Shown here piece by piece: positions 18,986 to 27,563 of a DNA stretch of 64,000 nucleotides (position 1 is the stretch's first letter; the number at the start of each line of letters is the position of its first letter). Below the pieces are notes generated by a model. That model made no database searches and was not told where the DNA came from. It saw nothing but the letters and a program-made list of their open reading frames with translations. The DNA comes from CAXBNB01 sp040151475 (lineage in GTDB: Bacteria > Bacteroidota > Bacteroidia > Cytophagales > Cyclobacteriaceae). Position numbers and translations under genes: made by a program. Location: positions 1-64,000 of the forward strand of contig NZ_JBDKWG010000146.1 of the NCBI RefSeq assembly GCF_040151475.1, in the 5' to 3' direction.

Positions 18986-18988
18986 ATA

Positions 18989-19978
18989 TTGAAACAGGGA
19001 ATTCTATATCAAAGTAAGCTTTTTCATAAGTTTTCCATCTATCAGCTAGTTCTAGTTTCACCCATTCTACTTTTTGATTTATACCTTATATTCTTACTGA
19101 TAGAACCGTATTTGGACATTCCATATTCAGGGATGAAGTTTCATTGGGAAAATTTGCGGTCTCCTGTTGCAGTTATTAGTCTTGTCCTAGCGTTCATCTT
19201 TGCAACCATTTTATTTCCATTGATGATACTCAATACTCCTATTGAAGTGACCATCTCCAAAAGGGAAATTATCGTCAAAAGACCTTTTGTGTTTCAGACA
19301 AGAAAATATCCACTTAGAGGGATAAGGGGATATTCTTTTGGTTCCACTACAATGTATAAAAAGTTAGCGGGTATTGTTAAAATTTATCACGAAAATGAAA
19401 ATTTCATGCTGCGTTCTGTTCAAGTGGATAACCTGAAAAATATTGTTGAGCAACTGGATTATTTAGGAATCAAATTTTTGGGACATGAAGAGCGAGTCTT
19501 CAATTGGAATTTGAAAGGGTGGGGTCAATACAAATATTTATATGACACTCAAGGATATTTATATAAGCAAAATGACGAGGACTCAATTAATACCCTCGTT
19601 TTAAACAAGCCCTCAACACCCTATTTTCTTTTTACTGTAATTGCAATTACTACTTACATGCTTTTTCTTGCCTTTCCTGTTTTTGATTTGAGGGAGAGGT
19701 ATATCAATTATCATTTTGATCAGTTTCCTTCAGAAACAGTTGGTAGTTTTTACAGATGTATTCCAGTAAAAAATAAAAAAGGAGGAATTACAGAAAAAAG
19801 AAAAGCCTATTATAAATTCTTTGTAGATGGTGAACGATATACTGATACCAGAACTTTTAAAAAAGGCTGCCCCCCGAAGGGTAGTAAAGCTGTGATCCTG
19901 TATTCTTACAAGAACCCGTCAATTAGTAAATTCATCAAACCTATTGGAAATAAGAGCACAAAAAAACCTTCTCAATAA
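18989..19978 (+). CDS. Membrane protein with a PH-like domain, function unknown
   Basis: This gene encodes about 329 residues beginning at a TTG. There are two hydrophobic segments near the N-terminus ('LVLVSPILLFDLYLIFLL', 'VISLVLAFIFATILFPLMIL'), then a beta-rich stretch ('VTISKREIIVKRPFVFQ', 'LRGIRGYSFGSTTM') resembling a bacterial PH domain, one more membrane segment near residue 215 and a C-terminal basic domain. No catalytic motif is evident. It follows the subtilase by three bases, so is likely co-transcribed. The start is uncertain because no ATG occurs until residue ~48. Its stop lies inside the terminator hairpin. Confidence 0.7.
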   Translation: MKQGILYQSKLFHKFSIYQLVLVSPILLFDLYLIFLLIEPYLDIPYSGMKFHWENLRSPVAVISLVLAFIFATILFPLMILNTPIEVTISKREIIVKRPFVFQTRKYPLRGIRGYSFGSTTMYKKLAGIVKIYHENENFMLRSVQVDNLKNIVEQLDYLGIKFLGHEERVFNWNLKGWGQYKYLYDTQGYLYKQNDEDSINTLVLNKPSTPYFLFTVIAITTYMLFLAFPVFDLRERYINYHFDQFPSETVGSFYRCIPVKNKKGGITEKRKAYYKFFVDGERYTDTRTFKKGCPPKGSKAVILYSYKNPSISKFIKPIGNKSTKKPSQ

Positions 19979-19990
19979 TGAGAAGGTTCT
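19961..19990. terminator. Intrinsic terminator between convergent genes
   Basis: A perfect ten-base stem AACCTTCTCA / TGAGAAGGTT with a four-base loop (19965-19988) is preceded by A6. It ends the minus-strand pdhA transcript and overlaps the stop codon of the plus-strand membrane protein gene. Confidence 0.85.
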
Positions 19991-20015
19991 AATCATAATA
20001 TTTTCACGCTCTTAA

Positions 20016-21050
20016 TCAGGCATCCTCTAAATAAGGATAATCACTCTGAGCATATACATCTTTGTAGGCTTCAGATGGATCAGGGAATGCTGATTCTTCA
20101 GCGAATTTCACAGACTCTTCCACTTTTTCTTTGATCTGATTGTCGATAGCTTCCAAATCTTTTTCTGTAGCTATTTTCCCATCAAGGATTAAATGTCTTA
20201 CCTGCTCTATCGGATCTCTCGACTTATAAGCTTCCACTTCTTCTTTTGTTCTATACTTGGCAGGATCTGACATAGAGTGTCCCTTGTACCTGTATGTTCT
20301 GAATTCCAATAGGGTTGGCCCATCTCCTTTTCGTGCCCTGTCAGCTGCTTCTGCTACCGCATGGTGCACATCCACCACAGACATTCCGTCAACAGACTTG
20401 GAAGGCATTTCGTAAGCATTTGCCAGGTCTGCTAGACTGGTTACGTTAGAAGTTCTTTTTACGGAAGTACCCATTGCATATCCGTTGTTTTCTATGCAGA
20501 AGATCACCGGGATTTTCATGGTCATCGCAATGTTCATAGCCTCATGAAATGCACCCTGTCTCACAGCACCGTCACCCATGTAAGTCATACACAAGTTGTC
20601 TGTTCCTTTATATTTTTCTGCAAAAGCAATACCTGTACCCAAAGGAACCTGGCCTCCTACAATTCCATGACCACCAAAAAAGCCATGCTCTTTGTCAAAC
20701 ATGTGCATCGATCCACCTTTACCTTTAGAGATACCTGTTTCTTTTCCGTACAATTCGGCCATAATTTTATTCGGATCAGAGCCCAAAGCAATTGGGTGTG
20801 CGTGATCTCTATAGGCAGTAATGTATTTGTCTCCTTCTTTCAATGCTGAGATGGCTCCTGCAACACATGCTTCTTGTCCAATGTATAAGTGACAAAAACC
20901 TCTGATTTTTTGCTGTCCATAAAGCTGCCCCGCTTTTTCCTCAAATTTCCTCATCATCATCATGTTTTCATACCAAAACATAAATGTTGCTTTTGGAAAC
21001 TCATTTTTGGAAGTCGCCTTCTTTGTTTTTTTATCTTTTACAGTTGCCAT
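20016..21050 (-). CDS. pdhA: Pyruvate dehydrogenase E1 component, alpha subunit
   Basis: This gene encodes 344 residues from MATVKDKK. The thiamine diphosphate motif runs 'GDGAVRQGAFHEAMNIA' to 'CIENNGYAMGT', and the phosphorylation-loop region 'YRYKGHSMSDPAKYRTKEE' is well conserved. 'GKGGSMHMFDKEHGFFGGHGIVG' is typical of E1-alpha. It decarboxylates pyruvate together with E1-beta. No E1-beta, E2 or E3 gene is adjacent, as is common in Bacteroidota. The open frame extends 44 residues upstream through the promoter; the ATG at 21050 is the family start. A consensus-like promoter lies at 21113-21144. Confidence 0.93.
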   Translation of the reverse strand: MATVKDKKTKKATSKNEFPKATFMFWYENMMMMRKFEEKAGQLYGQQKIRGFCHLYIGQEACVAGAISALKEGDKYITAYRDHAHPIALGSDPNKIMAELYGKETGISKGKGGSMHMFDKEHGFFGGHGIVGGQVPLGTGIAFAEKYKGTDNLCMTYMGDGAVRQGAFHEAMNIAMTMKIPVIFCIENNGYAMGTSVKRTSNVTSLADLANAYEMPSKSVDGMSVVDVHHAVAEAADRARKGDGPTLLEFRTYRYKGHSMSDPAKYRTKEEVEAYKSRDPIEQVRHLILDGKIATEKDLEAIDNQIKEKVEESVKFAEESAFPDPSEAYKDVYAQSDYPYLEDA

Positions 21051-21111
21051 TCTATAAGTTTTAAATTTTATCGCCCGACAAGACATTTCTATTCTACGCC
21101 GGAAACGAAGA

Positions 21112-21144
21112 GCGAAATTAACTAATTTCGCATATTCGGCAAAA
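21112..21144 (-). promoter_or_regulatory. pdhA promoter overlapping a 20-base palindrome shared with the recF start region
   Basis: On the minus strand a TTTTG box (21140-21144) is separated by 19 bases from TAATTTCG (21113-21120), close to the Bacteroidetes promoter consensus. The -7 element is one arm of a palindrome, GCGAAATTA / TAATTTCGC with a two-base centre (21112-21131). The same TAATTTCG reads on the plus strand 18 bases before the recF ATG. Confidence 0.6.
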
Positions 21145-21147
21145 TAT

Positions 21148-22263
21148 ATGATACTCCAAAGAATCACCCTTTTCAATTTCAAAAATTATGAAAATTCGGA
21201 CATTACTTTTTGCTCCGGACTCAATTGCCTGACCGGACTCAATGGAAGCGGAAAAACCAATTTGCTGGATGCCATATACTATTTGTCTTTGACTAAAAGT
21301 GCCTTCAATTCTGTTGACAGCCAAAACATCAAACACGAAAGTAATTTCTTTTCGATTCGAGCTGAATTTGAAATGAAAGAAAAACAACACAAACTACAGT
21401 GCAGCCTCAAACAAGGAGAGAAAAAAAATTTTAAAGTGAACGATTCTCCCTATGAAAAACTGAGCGAACACATCGGTAAGTTTCCGGTGGTACTGATAGC
21501 TCCCAATGATGACGACCTGATCAGGGAGAGTAGTGAAGTAAGGAGGAAGTTTTTTGATAGCATTGTTTCGCAAACCAACAAAAGCTATTTAGAACAACTG
21601 ATCCGCTACAATCATTTTCTGAAACAAAGAAATTCACTCCTGAAAAGGATAAACGAAACTGGCAAAAGAGATCTTGACTTGTTGCGTCAATACGATGATG
21701 AAATCATTAACCTTAGCATTATTTTGTCTAAACACCGGAAAGAATTTGTAGAATCACTACTGCCAATATTTCTTTCGCACTACCAAAATATATCCGGAGG
21801 AAAAGAAATTGCAGACATACAATATGCGACCAAAGTTGATGAAAAGGACTTTAAGAAAAATTTTGCTAAAAGCATAGAAAGAGACATCATCTTACAAAGA
21901 ACCACCATGGGAATTCATAGAGATGATTACTCTTTTACCATCAATGACAACCCATTAAAAAAGTTTGGGTCTCAGGGTCAGCAAAAATCATTTCTGATCA
22001 GCCTGAAGCTTTCGCAGTTTGAATATGTAAAAAAAGAAAAAGGCATTACACCAATATTACTGCTAGACGACATTTTTGACAAACTAGATGATGAACGCAT
22101 CCGGAAGTTGATTGAAATGATCACCCAAAATAAGTTCAAGCAAATTTTTCTTACAGATGCCAGAAAAGAAAGAACTAAAAATATCCTTTCAAGCCTGGAA
22201 ACTGAAATAAAAATATTTAATATAGAAAATAATAGCATTAGCGACCAAATTGATCCCAGTTAA
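21148..22263 (+). CDS. recF: DNA replication and repair protein RecF
   Basis: This gene encodes 371 residues of an SMC-like ATPase. Walker A is 'GLNGSGKTNLLDAIYYLSLT' near residue 29. The RecF middle region contains 'SEVRRKFFDSIVSQTN' and 'TTMGIHRDDYSF', the signature is 'FGSQGQQKSFLISLKL' and Walker B is 'LLLDDIFDKLDD'. RecF loads RecA at single-strand gaps with RecO and RecR. The ATG at 21148 opens directly on 'MILQRITLFNFKNYENS', the family start. It is not next to dnaA/dnaN here. The 168-base gap to the next gene shows nothing distinctive. Confidence 0.95.
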   Translation: MILQRITLFNFKNYENSDITFCSGLNCLTGLNGSGKTNLLDAIYYLSLTKSAFNSVDSQNIKHESNFFSIRAEFEMKEKQHKLQCSLKQGEKKNFKVNDSPYEKLSEHIGKFPVVLIAPNDDDLIRESSEVRRKFFDSIVSQTNKSYLEQLIRYNHFLKQRNSLLKRINETGKRDLDLLRQYDDEIINLSIILSKHRKEFVESLLPIFLSHYQNISGGKEIADIQYATKVDEKDFKKNFAKSIERDIILQRTTMGIHRDDYSFTINDNPLKKFGSQGQQKSFLISLKLSQFEYVKKEKGITPILLLDDIFDKLDDERIRKLIEMITQNKFKQIFLTDARKERTKNILSSLETEIKIFNIENNSISDQIDPS

Positions 22264-22431
22264 TAGGTTTGCGACTACTCTGGTGCAACCTCGTCCTACG
22301 CAGGAGTAATGAAAGTAGCCAACAAACACATCATACCTATGAAAAAGTGCCATCTCTTATGAGAAAAGTAGTTGAATGTGATTTACTATATTTAATATTA
22401 TCTTAGTTGGTAAAATTTAAACAATAGCCTA

Positions 22432-24417
22432 ATGGGTTTTATCCACATCAAAACGCTACTAATTACAATCTTAGCAGTATTAGCCATATCTTCTCATGTA
22501 TTTTCGCTTGCAAAACTTGACAGCCTTTTTAATGAATTGAGCACCTCAAATGCTTCTGGTAGAGCTGCAATATTGGCAGAAATAGCAAATGCTTATTATT
22601 ATAGTGATATAGAAAAGGTCAAAATATACCTTGACTCGGCAATTGTGGAAGTAGATACTGAAAACGATAAAATAGTACTAGCCAAGATTTATCATTACTA
22701 TGGTGACTATTATGATCGAATAGCCAATCAGGATTCTGCCATTTTTTTCTATAACAAAAGTGTAAACCTCAACAGATTGATTGGTGAACAGGTGGGAATC
22801 GCAAAAGGAGTTTCCCGAATTGGCTTGATGTATTACAAATCGGGAAATTATGATTTGGCATCAAAGCATTTTTTTGATGCAGTACAAATAGCCGAAAAAA
22901 CTGATGATAGTAGAACTATAGCAGTTTGTTATGGGTATCTGGGTCATTTGTTTTATAGTCAAAAAAACTTTGAAGATGCACTGAGGTACCAAAAACTCAC
23001 CAGAAAGTTGCACATCGAAGACAATGACATGAGAGATGCTGCAACCGCTTCTGTCAACATTGGTAATGCCTTTCACCAATTAAAACAGTATGATTCTGCG
23101 CTGTATTATCTCAACAGTGCTCTGGATCAATTTATACTGGAAAAAGACACTTTGGCTCAAAGCTACCCATACAACAACATGGCTCTGGTATATAACGACC
23201 GAAAGCAACATCATAAGAGTATAGAATATTTACAAAAAGGATTGGATATCCGAATCAAATACAAGGAACCAAGGGGAGTCTGTTTCGGATATAATTTTAT
23301 CGGCCTCAACTATCAGGAATTGGGAGATTATAAAAAAGCCATTGAGAATTATAAAAAATCAGTGGAAAATGCGATTCCCATTAATTATGTACTCCTATTA
23401 AAAAGTAGCTATGAAGGACTCTCTGCCTGTTATGATTCTCTAAAACAGTTCAAAGAGGCGTATGAATACCAGAAACTAACGACTGTACTTGCTGACACCT
23501 TGTTCACCAGAGAAAAAACGCAAGAACTGGCAGAAGCTCAGACAAAATTTGAAACAGAAAAAAAAGAACAACAAATTATAGCCCAAGACTTAATTATAGC
23601 TGAGGAAAAAGCGGTTAATCAAAGAAATCTGGCTATTATATTCGGTTTGATCTTGTGTTTGGTATTGATAGTGGTTTTGGTTCTTTTCCAAAGGAATAGA
23701 ATGAGAAAAAAACAGCAACTTGCCTTACAGCAAAAGGATTTGGAATATCAGGAGCAACAATTGAATGCCATCATCGATAGCCAGGAAAAGGAGAGAAGCC
23801 GTTTCGCTTCCGATTTACACGATGGATTTGGCCAGCTCATTTCTATTTTAAAATTGAATGTAGAAAGTATAGCCAGTCAAAAAGACATGGAAAAAAGAAG
23901 CTCTATTTACGATAAATCTATCTCTATTTTGAATGAGATGTATGGAGAGTTAAAAAATATATGTTTCAATCTGATGCCTCAAAGTCTGTTGAAATTAGGA
24001 TTGGAAGCATCGCTCAAAGAATTTGCTGATAAAATCAACGCTTCCGAAAAATTGATGGTAGATGTAATGGTTTTCGATTTGAATGAACGGTTAACCGGTT
24101 TACAGGAAATATCCATTTACCGGATAGTACAAGAATGGGTCAACAATATAATAAAGTACAGTGATGCCCAAAAAGTAACCATCCAACTGACCAAAGATGA
24201 GGGGGAAATTACACTCACCATAGAAGATGATGGAATGGGATTTGAGATCTCGAAGCTGACCGAAAGCAAAGGAAACGGCTGGAAAAACATAAGATCAAGG
24301 ACCAACCTGATTCATGGGGATTTAGAAGTAGATACTACAGTCAATCAAAGAGGAACTCTTTTCTCCATCAATATTCCGGTAGTTATAGAAACGGAAAGTG
24401 TACCTTCTCCTGCGTAA
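22432..24417 (+). CDS. TPR-repeat sensor histidine kinase (HisKA_3 type)
   Basis: This gene encodes 661 residues: signal peptide, then about seven tetratricopeptide repeats (residues ~60-360; 'ARIYHYYGDYYDRI'-like and 'AVCYGYLGHLFYSQKNFEDA'), a coiled coil, one membrane segment ('AIIFGLILCLVLIVVLVLF', ~400-418), the H-box 'RFASDLHDGFGQLISILK' with the phospho-acceptor His at ~463, and a HATPase domain ending 'GNGWKNIRSRTNLIHG'. It resembles NarL-type kinases that partner LuxR-type response regulators. No regulator gene is adjacent, so this is an orphan kinase in this window. The periplasmic TPR sensor implies a protein or peptide signal. Confidence 0.9.
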   Translation: MGFIHIKTLLITILAVLAISSHVFSLAKLDSLFNELSTSNASGRAAILAEIANAYYYSDIEKVKIYLDSAIVEVDTENDKIVLAKIYHYYGDYYDRIANQDSAIFFYNKSVNLNRLIGEQVGIAKGVSRIGLMYYKSGNYDLASKHFFDAVQIAEKTDDSRTIAVCYGYLGHLFYSQKNFEDALRYQKLTRKLHIEDNDMRDAATASVNIGNAFHQLKQYDSALYYLNSALDQFILEKDTLAQSYPYNNMALVYNDRKQHHKSIEYLQKGLDIRIKYKEPRGVCFGYNFIGLNYQELGDYKKAIENYKKSVENAIPINYVLLLKSSYEGLSACYDSLKQFKEAYEYQKLTTVLADTLFTREKTQELAEAQTKFETEKKEQQIIAQDLIIAEEKAVNQRNLAIIFGLILCLVLIVVLVLFQRNRMRKKQQLALQQKDLEYQEQQLNAIIDSQEKERSRFASDLHDGFGQLISILKLNVESIASQKDMEKRSSIYDKSISILNEMYGELKNICFNLMPQSLLKLGLEASLKEFADKINASEKLMVDVMVFDLNERLTGLQEISIYRIVQEWVNNIIKYSDAQKVTIQLTKDEGEITLTIEDDGMGFEISKLTESKGNGWKNIRSRTNLIHGDLEVDTTVNQRGTLFSINIPVVIETESVPSPA

Positions 24418-24439
24418 TTTTTTTTTTACCAGATGACAA

Positions 24440-24925
24440 CTATCTGATCCCACTACAGAGTAGTGTCGTCAGCTTTTCCAACCATACCTGATCGGTTTTA
24501 TCGAAATAATTAAGCTGCTCATTGTCTATATCCAATACCAGAAATACTTTTCCGCTTTTAAAAGCCGGTACGACAATCTCTGATCTCGATTTAAAGTTGC
24601 ATGCAATATGTCCGGGAAACTCATCGACATCTTCCACAATGACAGTTTCTCCTCTTTGCCATGCAGTGCCACATACTCCTTTTCCCCGTTGAATTCTGGT
24701 GCAAGCTATTGGCCCCTGAAACGGCCCAAGTACCAATTCGTCATTCTTTACCAAATAGAAACCAACCCAGAAAAAATCAAAGGTTTGCTTCAGGGCAGCA
24801 GAAACATTGGCAAGATTAGCAACCAAGTCAGGTTCGCCCGCAATCAATGCTTCGATCTGGGGAATTAAAGACTCATATCTTGAGACTTTATCTGAGGACT
24901 GGGAAATAATAAGGTTTTCTGACAT
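24440..24925 (-). CDS. msrC: GAF-domain free methionine-(R)-sulfoxide reductase
   Basis: This gene encodes 161 residues forming a single GAF domain. The three cysteines of the fRMsr family are present in 'GPIACTRIQRGKGVCGTAW' and 'FPGHIACNFKSRSEIVVPA'. These enzymes reduce free methionine-R-sulfoxide using thioredoxin. The start at 24925 gives a family-like N-terminus. The gene is convergent with the histidine kinase and probably monocistronic. Confidence 0.88.
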   Translation of the reverse strand: MSENLIISQSSDKVSRYESLIPQIEALIAGEPDLVANLANVSAALKQTFDFFWVGFYLVKNDELVLGPFQGPIACTRIQRGKGVCGTAWQRGETVIVEDVDEFPGHIACNFKSRSEIVVPAFKSGKVFLVLDIDNEQLNYFDKTDQVWLEKLTTLLCSGIR

Positions 24926-24986
24926 AGCTATTTAATTGTGGCAAAGATAAGAAAGTTGCTTTTCAAAAAACCATTGTTCTGGTTGT

Positions 24987-25050
24987 GATTCTTTCTGACG
25001 AAGGAAGAATTTTGCTGGGTTTCTGGGGGATTTCTCGTGCCTCATTGACA
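24987..25050. repeat. Dispersed hairpin repeat, copy 1
   Basis: The sequence contains CTGACGAAGGAAGAAT and GGGATTTCTCGTGCCTC..TTGACA, matching the copy at 25943-26007 in the same orientation. The ends are imperfectly complementary (AGAAT...GATTTCT), so it can fold as a hairpin. It looks like a short non-coding repeat scattered in intergenic regions. This copy is more degenerate than copy 2. Confidence 0.7.
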
Positions 25051-25112
25051 GGGAAGATTATTCTAACTGGAACTAAGTGATTAGGTGTTTTCCAAAATAG
25101 TCCCCAAACCAC

Positions 25113-25168
25113 TTGATATTTCATAGGCCTGTGCTATATTTGTAACGCATAACGTTACACGTGTTACG
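25113..25168 (+). promoter_or_regulatory. higBA promoter and overlapping operators
   Basis: TTG (25113-25115), exactly 19 bases, then TATATTTG (25135-25142) match the Bacteroidetes promoter consensus. Two palindromes follow immediately: TGTAACG-5-CGTTACA (25141-25159) and CGTTACAC/GTGTTACG (25153-25168, one mismatch). They cover the expected transcription start, which suits autorepression by the HigA antitoxin. Confidence 0.7.
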
Positions 25169-25211
25169 CTGGGATTCTTCAGAATCCAAAATAAATTTTT
25201 TAACTTTTAAA

Positions 25212-25490
25212 ATGATAATTTCATTTAAACATAAAGGACTAAAAAAGTTCTTTATTGAGGGAGATATATCTAAACTAAATCCAAGCCATATTAACAAATT
25301 GAGGCGAATCTTATTCAGACTCAATAATGCCAAAGAGCTAAGAGATTTAAACGTGCCAGGTTGGCGGCTTCACAAGTTGAAGGGAAATTTGAAAGGTTGT
25401 TTTGCAATTGATGTTAGTGGAAATTTTAGAGTGATATTCAGTTTTGAAAAAGGCGATTCGTATGATGTAGATTATGATGACTACCATTAA
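25212..25490 (+). CDS. higB: HigB-type RelE-superfamily toxin
   Basis: This gene encodes 92 residues from MIISFKHKGLKKFF. The family pattern is clear: 'INKLRRILFRLNNAKELRDL', 'PGWRLHKLKGNLKGCFAIDV', 'GNFRVIFSFEKGDSYDVDYDDYH'. HigB is a ribosome-dependent mRNA endonuclease. The toxin precedes the antitoxin, the typical higBA order, with a 13-base gap. The open frame reaches back to 25161, but the residues before this ATG are not family-like and fall in the leader. Confidence 0.9.
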   Translation: MIISFKHKGLKKFFIEGDISKLNPSHINKLRRILFRLNNAKELRDLNVPGWRLHKLKGNLKGCFAIDVSGNFRVIFSFEKGDSYDVDYDDYH

Positions 25491-25503
25491 AAATTAACTG
25501 GCA

Positions 25504-25788
25504 ATGATAATGTTTAACCCACCACATCCGGGAGAAATCTTGAAAGAGGATTATTTGATTCCATTGGAATTAACCATTACACAATTGGCAAAATCTCTGG
25601 GAGTTTCTCGCAAAAATCTTTCTGAGATAATTAACGAAAAAACCGGGATCAGTGCAGAAATGGCCATTAGATTGTCTAAAGCATTCAATACCACTCCTGA
25701 ATTGTGGATTGGCATGCAAAAAGAATATGAGCTAGCCAAAGCTTTGACAAAGGGCAGTGAGATAATAGTGGAGCAATTAGTTAGATAG
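25504..25788 (+). CDS. higA: HigA-type XRE antitoxin
   Basis: This gene encodes 94 residues: 'PPHPGEILKEDYLIPLELT' then a helix-turn-helix 'TITQLAKSLGVSRKNLSEII' and 'MAIRLSKAFNTTPELWIGMQ'. It neutralises HigB and should repress the promoter at 25113-25168. A second ATG two codons in (MFNPPHPGE) is an equally good start. Confidence 0.9.
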   Translation: MIMFNPPHPGEILKEDYLIPLELTITQLAKSLGVSRKNLSEIINEKTGISAEMAIRLSKAFNTTPELWIGMQKEYELAKALTKGSEIIVEQLVR

Positions 25789-25942
25789 AGCCACCATTTT
25801 CATTCAATAATCTGGGAAAAAACCTATGGGGTGTAAGTTAACCACTTCAATTATCACCTGAAGATCATTATTGTTACAAAACCATGAACCTTCTATATGA
25901 TTTTGGAAGCAAAGTTTCAATTTGAACGAACACTTCTCCTGT

Positions 25943-26007
25943 TGTCATTCTGACGAAGGAAGAATCTTGCTTGCTTATTGCGAGATTTCTCGTACCTCGA
26001 AATGACA
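25943..26007. repeat. Dispersed hairpin repeat, copy 2
   Basis: The element begins TGTCATTCTGACGAAGG and ends CGTACCTCGAAATGACA, with terminal TGTCATT/AATGACA complementarity and internal AGAATCT/AGATTTCT. It is the better preserved partner of the copy at 24987-25050. The rest of the ~300-base gap 25789-26087 holds nothing else that I recognise. Confidence 0.75.
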
Positions 26008-26117
26008 AGGAGGCATTGGTAGAATATCTAAAGGAATTTTGTTTCCTTGAAAAAAGAGGTTAATTTGAATGTTAATATTTTAAACTCTTGAAAAGAGAGT
26101 TAGAGATAAGAATACCA

Positions 26118-26861
26118 ATGAATAGCGTAATTCTTAAAATATCTTCCCTTGTAGCAATTTTCTTTCTTGCTTCAGTAATTTATTTAGCTACATATTGGGG
26201 TGGCTACCAAATTGAAATATTCCAGTATTTAGCTTTAAATCAAGTAATCATTTCTGGACTTAGTCCGTTAGTGGATGGTACTATGATGATCCTTTTCTTC
26301 TGGATAGTTTCCTTTATGTTACTCAATAAAGTATACCCATATGGTGGGTATCAGAAGTTATCTGATCAAGAAAAAAATACTAAATATCGCAAAATAATCA
26401 GAAGAATAATAACAATTATAGCTTTCATATTACAGCCGACCTTTTTGCTTATACTTTTCTTTTTTGACAAAGAAATGTATTACCTTCTACTAGCTTCAGC
26501 TATTTCAATTTATTCAGTGTTTATTACAAACTTCTTAATAAGAAAGGAAGTTATTCACGTTGATGGAATAGATGTTATGCTTACGCCATTAATTGTGTTT
26601 ATCTTAATAAGCGCATTCTCGATTGCAAAAAGAAATTCACTTGAAATAAATGAAAACAAAAGATTTGATTACGTCTTGTTGGGAAAAGAATACTCTAAAT
26701 ACTTAGGCAAAGCAGGTGATTATTTTATCTTCACAAACTTCAGTAATGCGTCAACCCATGTTATCAATAAGGATGAACTAAAGAAAATCGAAATATTCTC
26801 ATTTAACAAAACACCAAAAACTTCAACTGATTCAGTTATTGTAAAACTAATCAACCAATGA
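26118..26861 (+). CDS. Polytopic membrane protein, function unknown
   Basis: This gene encodes 247 residues with about five hydrophobic segments: 'VAIFFLASVIYLATYWGG', 'MMILFFWIVSFMLLN', 'IITIIAFILQPTFLLILFFF', 'LLASAISIYSVFITNFLI' and 'TPLIVFILISAFSIA'. A soluble C-terminal domain of ~70 residues follows. No family was recognised. The frame is open back to a TTG at 26088, giving ten more charged residues; the ATG at 26118 is preferred but not proven. Base composition is more AT-rich than neighbouring housekeeping genes, so it may be an accessory gene beside the higBA module. Confidence 0.65.
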   Translation: MNSVILKISSLVAIFFLASVIYLATYWGGYQIEIFQYLALNQVIISGLSPLVDGTMMILFFWIVSFMLLNKVYPYGGYQKLSDQEKNTKYRKIIRRIITIIAFILQPTFLLILFFFDKEMYYLLLASAISIYSVFITNFLIRKEVIHVDGIDVMLTPLIVFILISAFSIAKRNSLEINENKRFDYVLLGKEYSKYLGKAGDYFIFTNFSNASTHVINKDELKKIEIFSFNKTPKTSTDSVIVKLINQ

Positions 26862-26873
26862 AGAAAAATTTAA

Positions 26874-27464
26874 TCAATTCCTCCCCTCCAACACTTTCAC
26901 CACATCTTTTAAAGTAAATCCTTTGGCTTGAAGTAAAATCAGGTAATGATAAAGCAAGTCTGCAGACTCATCAAGGAACAATTCGTCATTGTCGTCTTTT
27001 GCTTCAATGACCACTTCCACAGCCTCTTCGCCCACTTTTTGAGCTACTTTGTTGATGCCCTTTTTGAACAACGAAGAAGTATAAGACTCATCCGATGGAT
27101 TGTTTTTACGGTCGGTGATTACTGACTCCAGTTTTGACAGAAAGCCAAATGACTGCTCATTGTCCTCAGCCCAGCAAGTGTCGGTTCCTTTGTGGCAAGT
27201 TGGTCCAATTGGATTGGCCTGTACAAGTAGCGTATCATTATCACAGTCGTTTTTGATTCCGACCAATTCCAAGAAGTTTCCACTTTCCTCTCCCTTTGTC
27301 CAGAGACGATTTTTAGTGCGGCTATAGAAAGTTACTTTGCCCGATTCAACGGTTTTATCATACGCATCCTGATTCATATAACCCAACATCAATACCTTCT
27401 GTGTCACTGCATCTTGTACAATTGCCGGTACCAGCCCGTTTCCTTTATCGAAATTTATTGTCAT
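26874..27464 (-). CDS. hisIE: Bifunctional phosphoribosyl-AMP cyclohydrolase / phosphoribosyl-ATP pyrophosphatase
   Basis: This gene encodes 196 residues. The HisI half (1-~105) has 'MLGYMNQDAYDKTVESGKV' and the metal-binding 'DNDTLLVQANPIGPTCHKG'. The HisE half has 'GEEAVEVVIEAKDDNDELF' and 'ESADLLYHYLILL'. It catalyses the second and third steps of histidine synthesis. It is the last gene of the his operon, 99 bases after hisF; that gap contains short direct repeats of GTCCATGG type. Confidence 0.95.
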   Translation of the reverse strand: MTINFDKGNGLVPAIVQDAVTQKVLMLGYMNQDAYDKTVESGKVTFYSRTKNRLWTKGEESGNFLELVGIKNDCDNDTLLVQANPIGPTCHKGTDTCWAEDNEQSFGFLSKLESVITDRKNNPSDESYTSSLFKKGINKVAQKVGEEAVEVVIEAKDDNDELFLDESADLLYHYLILLQAKGFTLKDVVKVLEGRN

Positions 27465-27563
27465 AATACTTTAGTCTATAGTCCATGGTCAATTGTCCAT
27501 GGTATTCTTCTTGTCTAATTTATTCTTTATTCTTCGACTATGGCCTATCGACCATTGACTCTT

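Noticed and set aside
22264..22431. Small open frame (17 codons) and possible promoter between recF and the histidine kinase
   Set aside because: No TAnnTTTG element at suitable spacing and no peptide features; treated as plain spacer.
24405..24440. T10 run after the histidine kinase as a terminator
   Set aside because: No stable stem precedes the T run on the plus strand.
27465..27563. Short direct repeats of GTCCATGG/GACTATGG type between hisF and hisIE
   Set aside because: They are very short and AT-rich with no consistent period; too weak to call a CRISPR or regulatory array.
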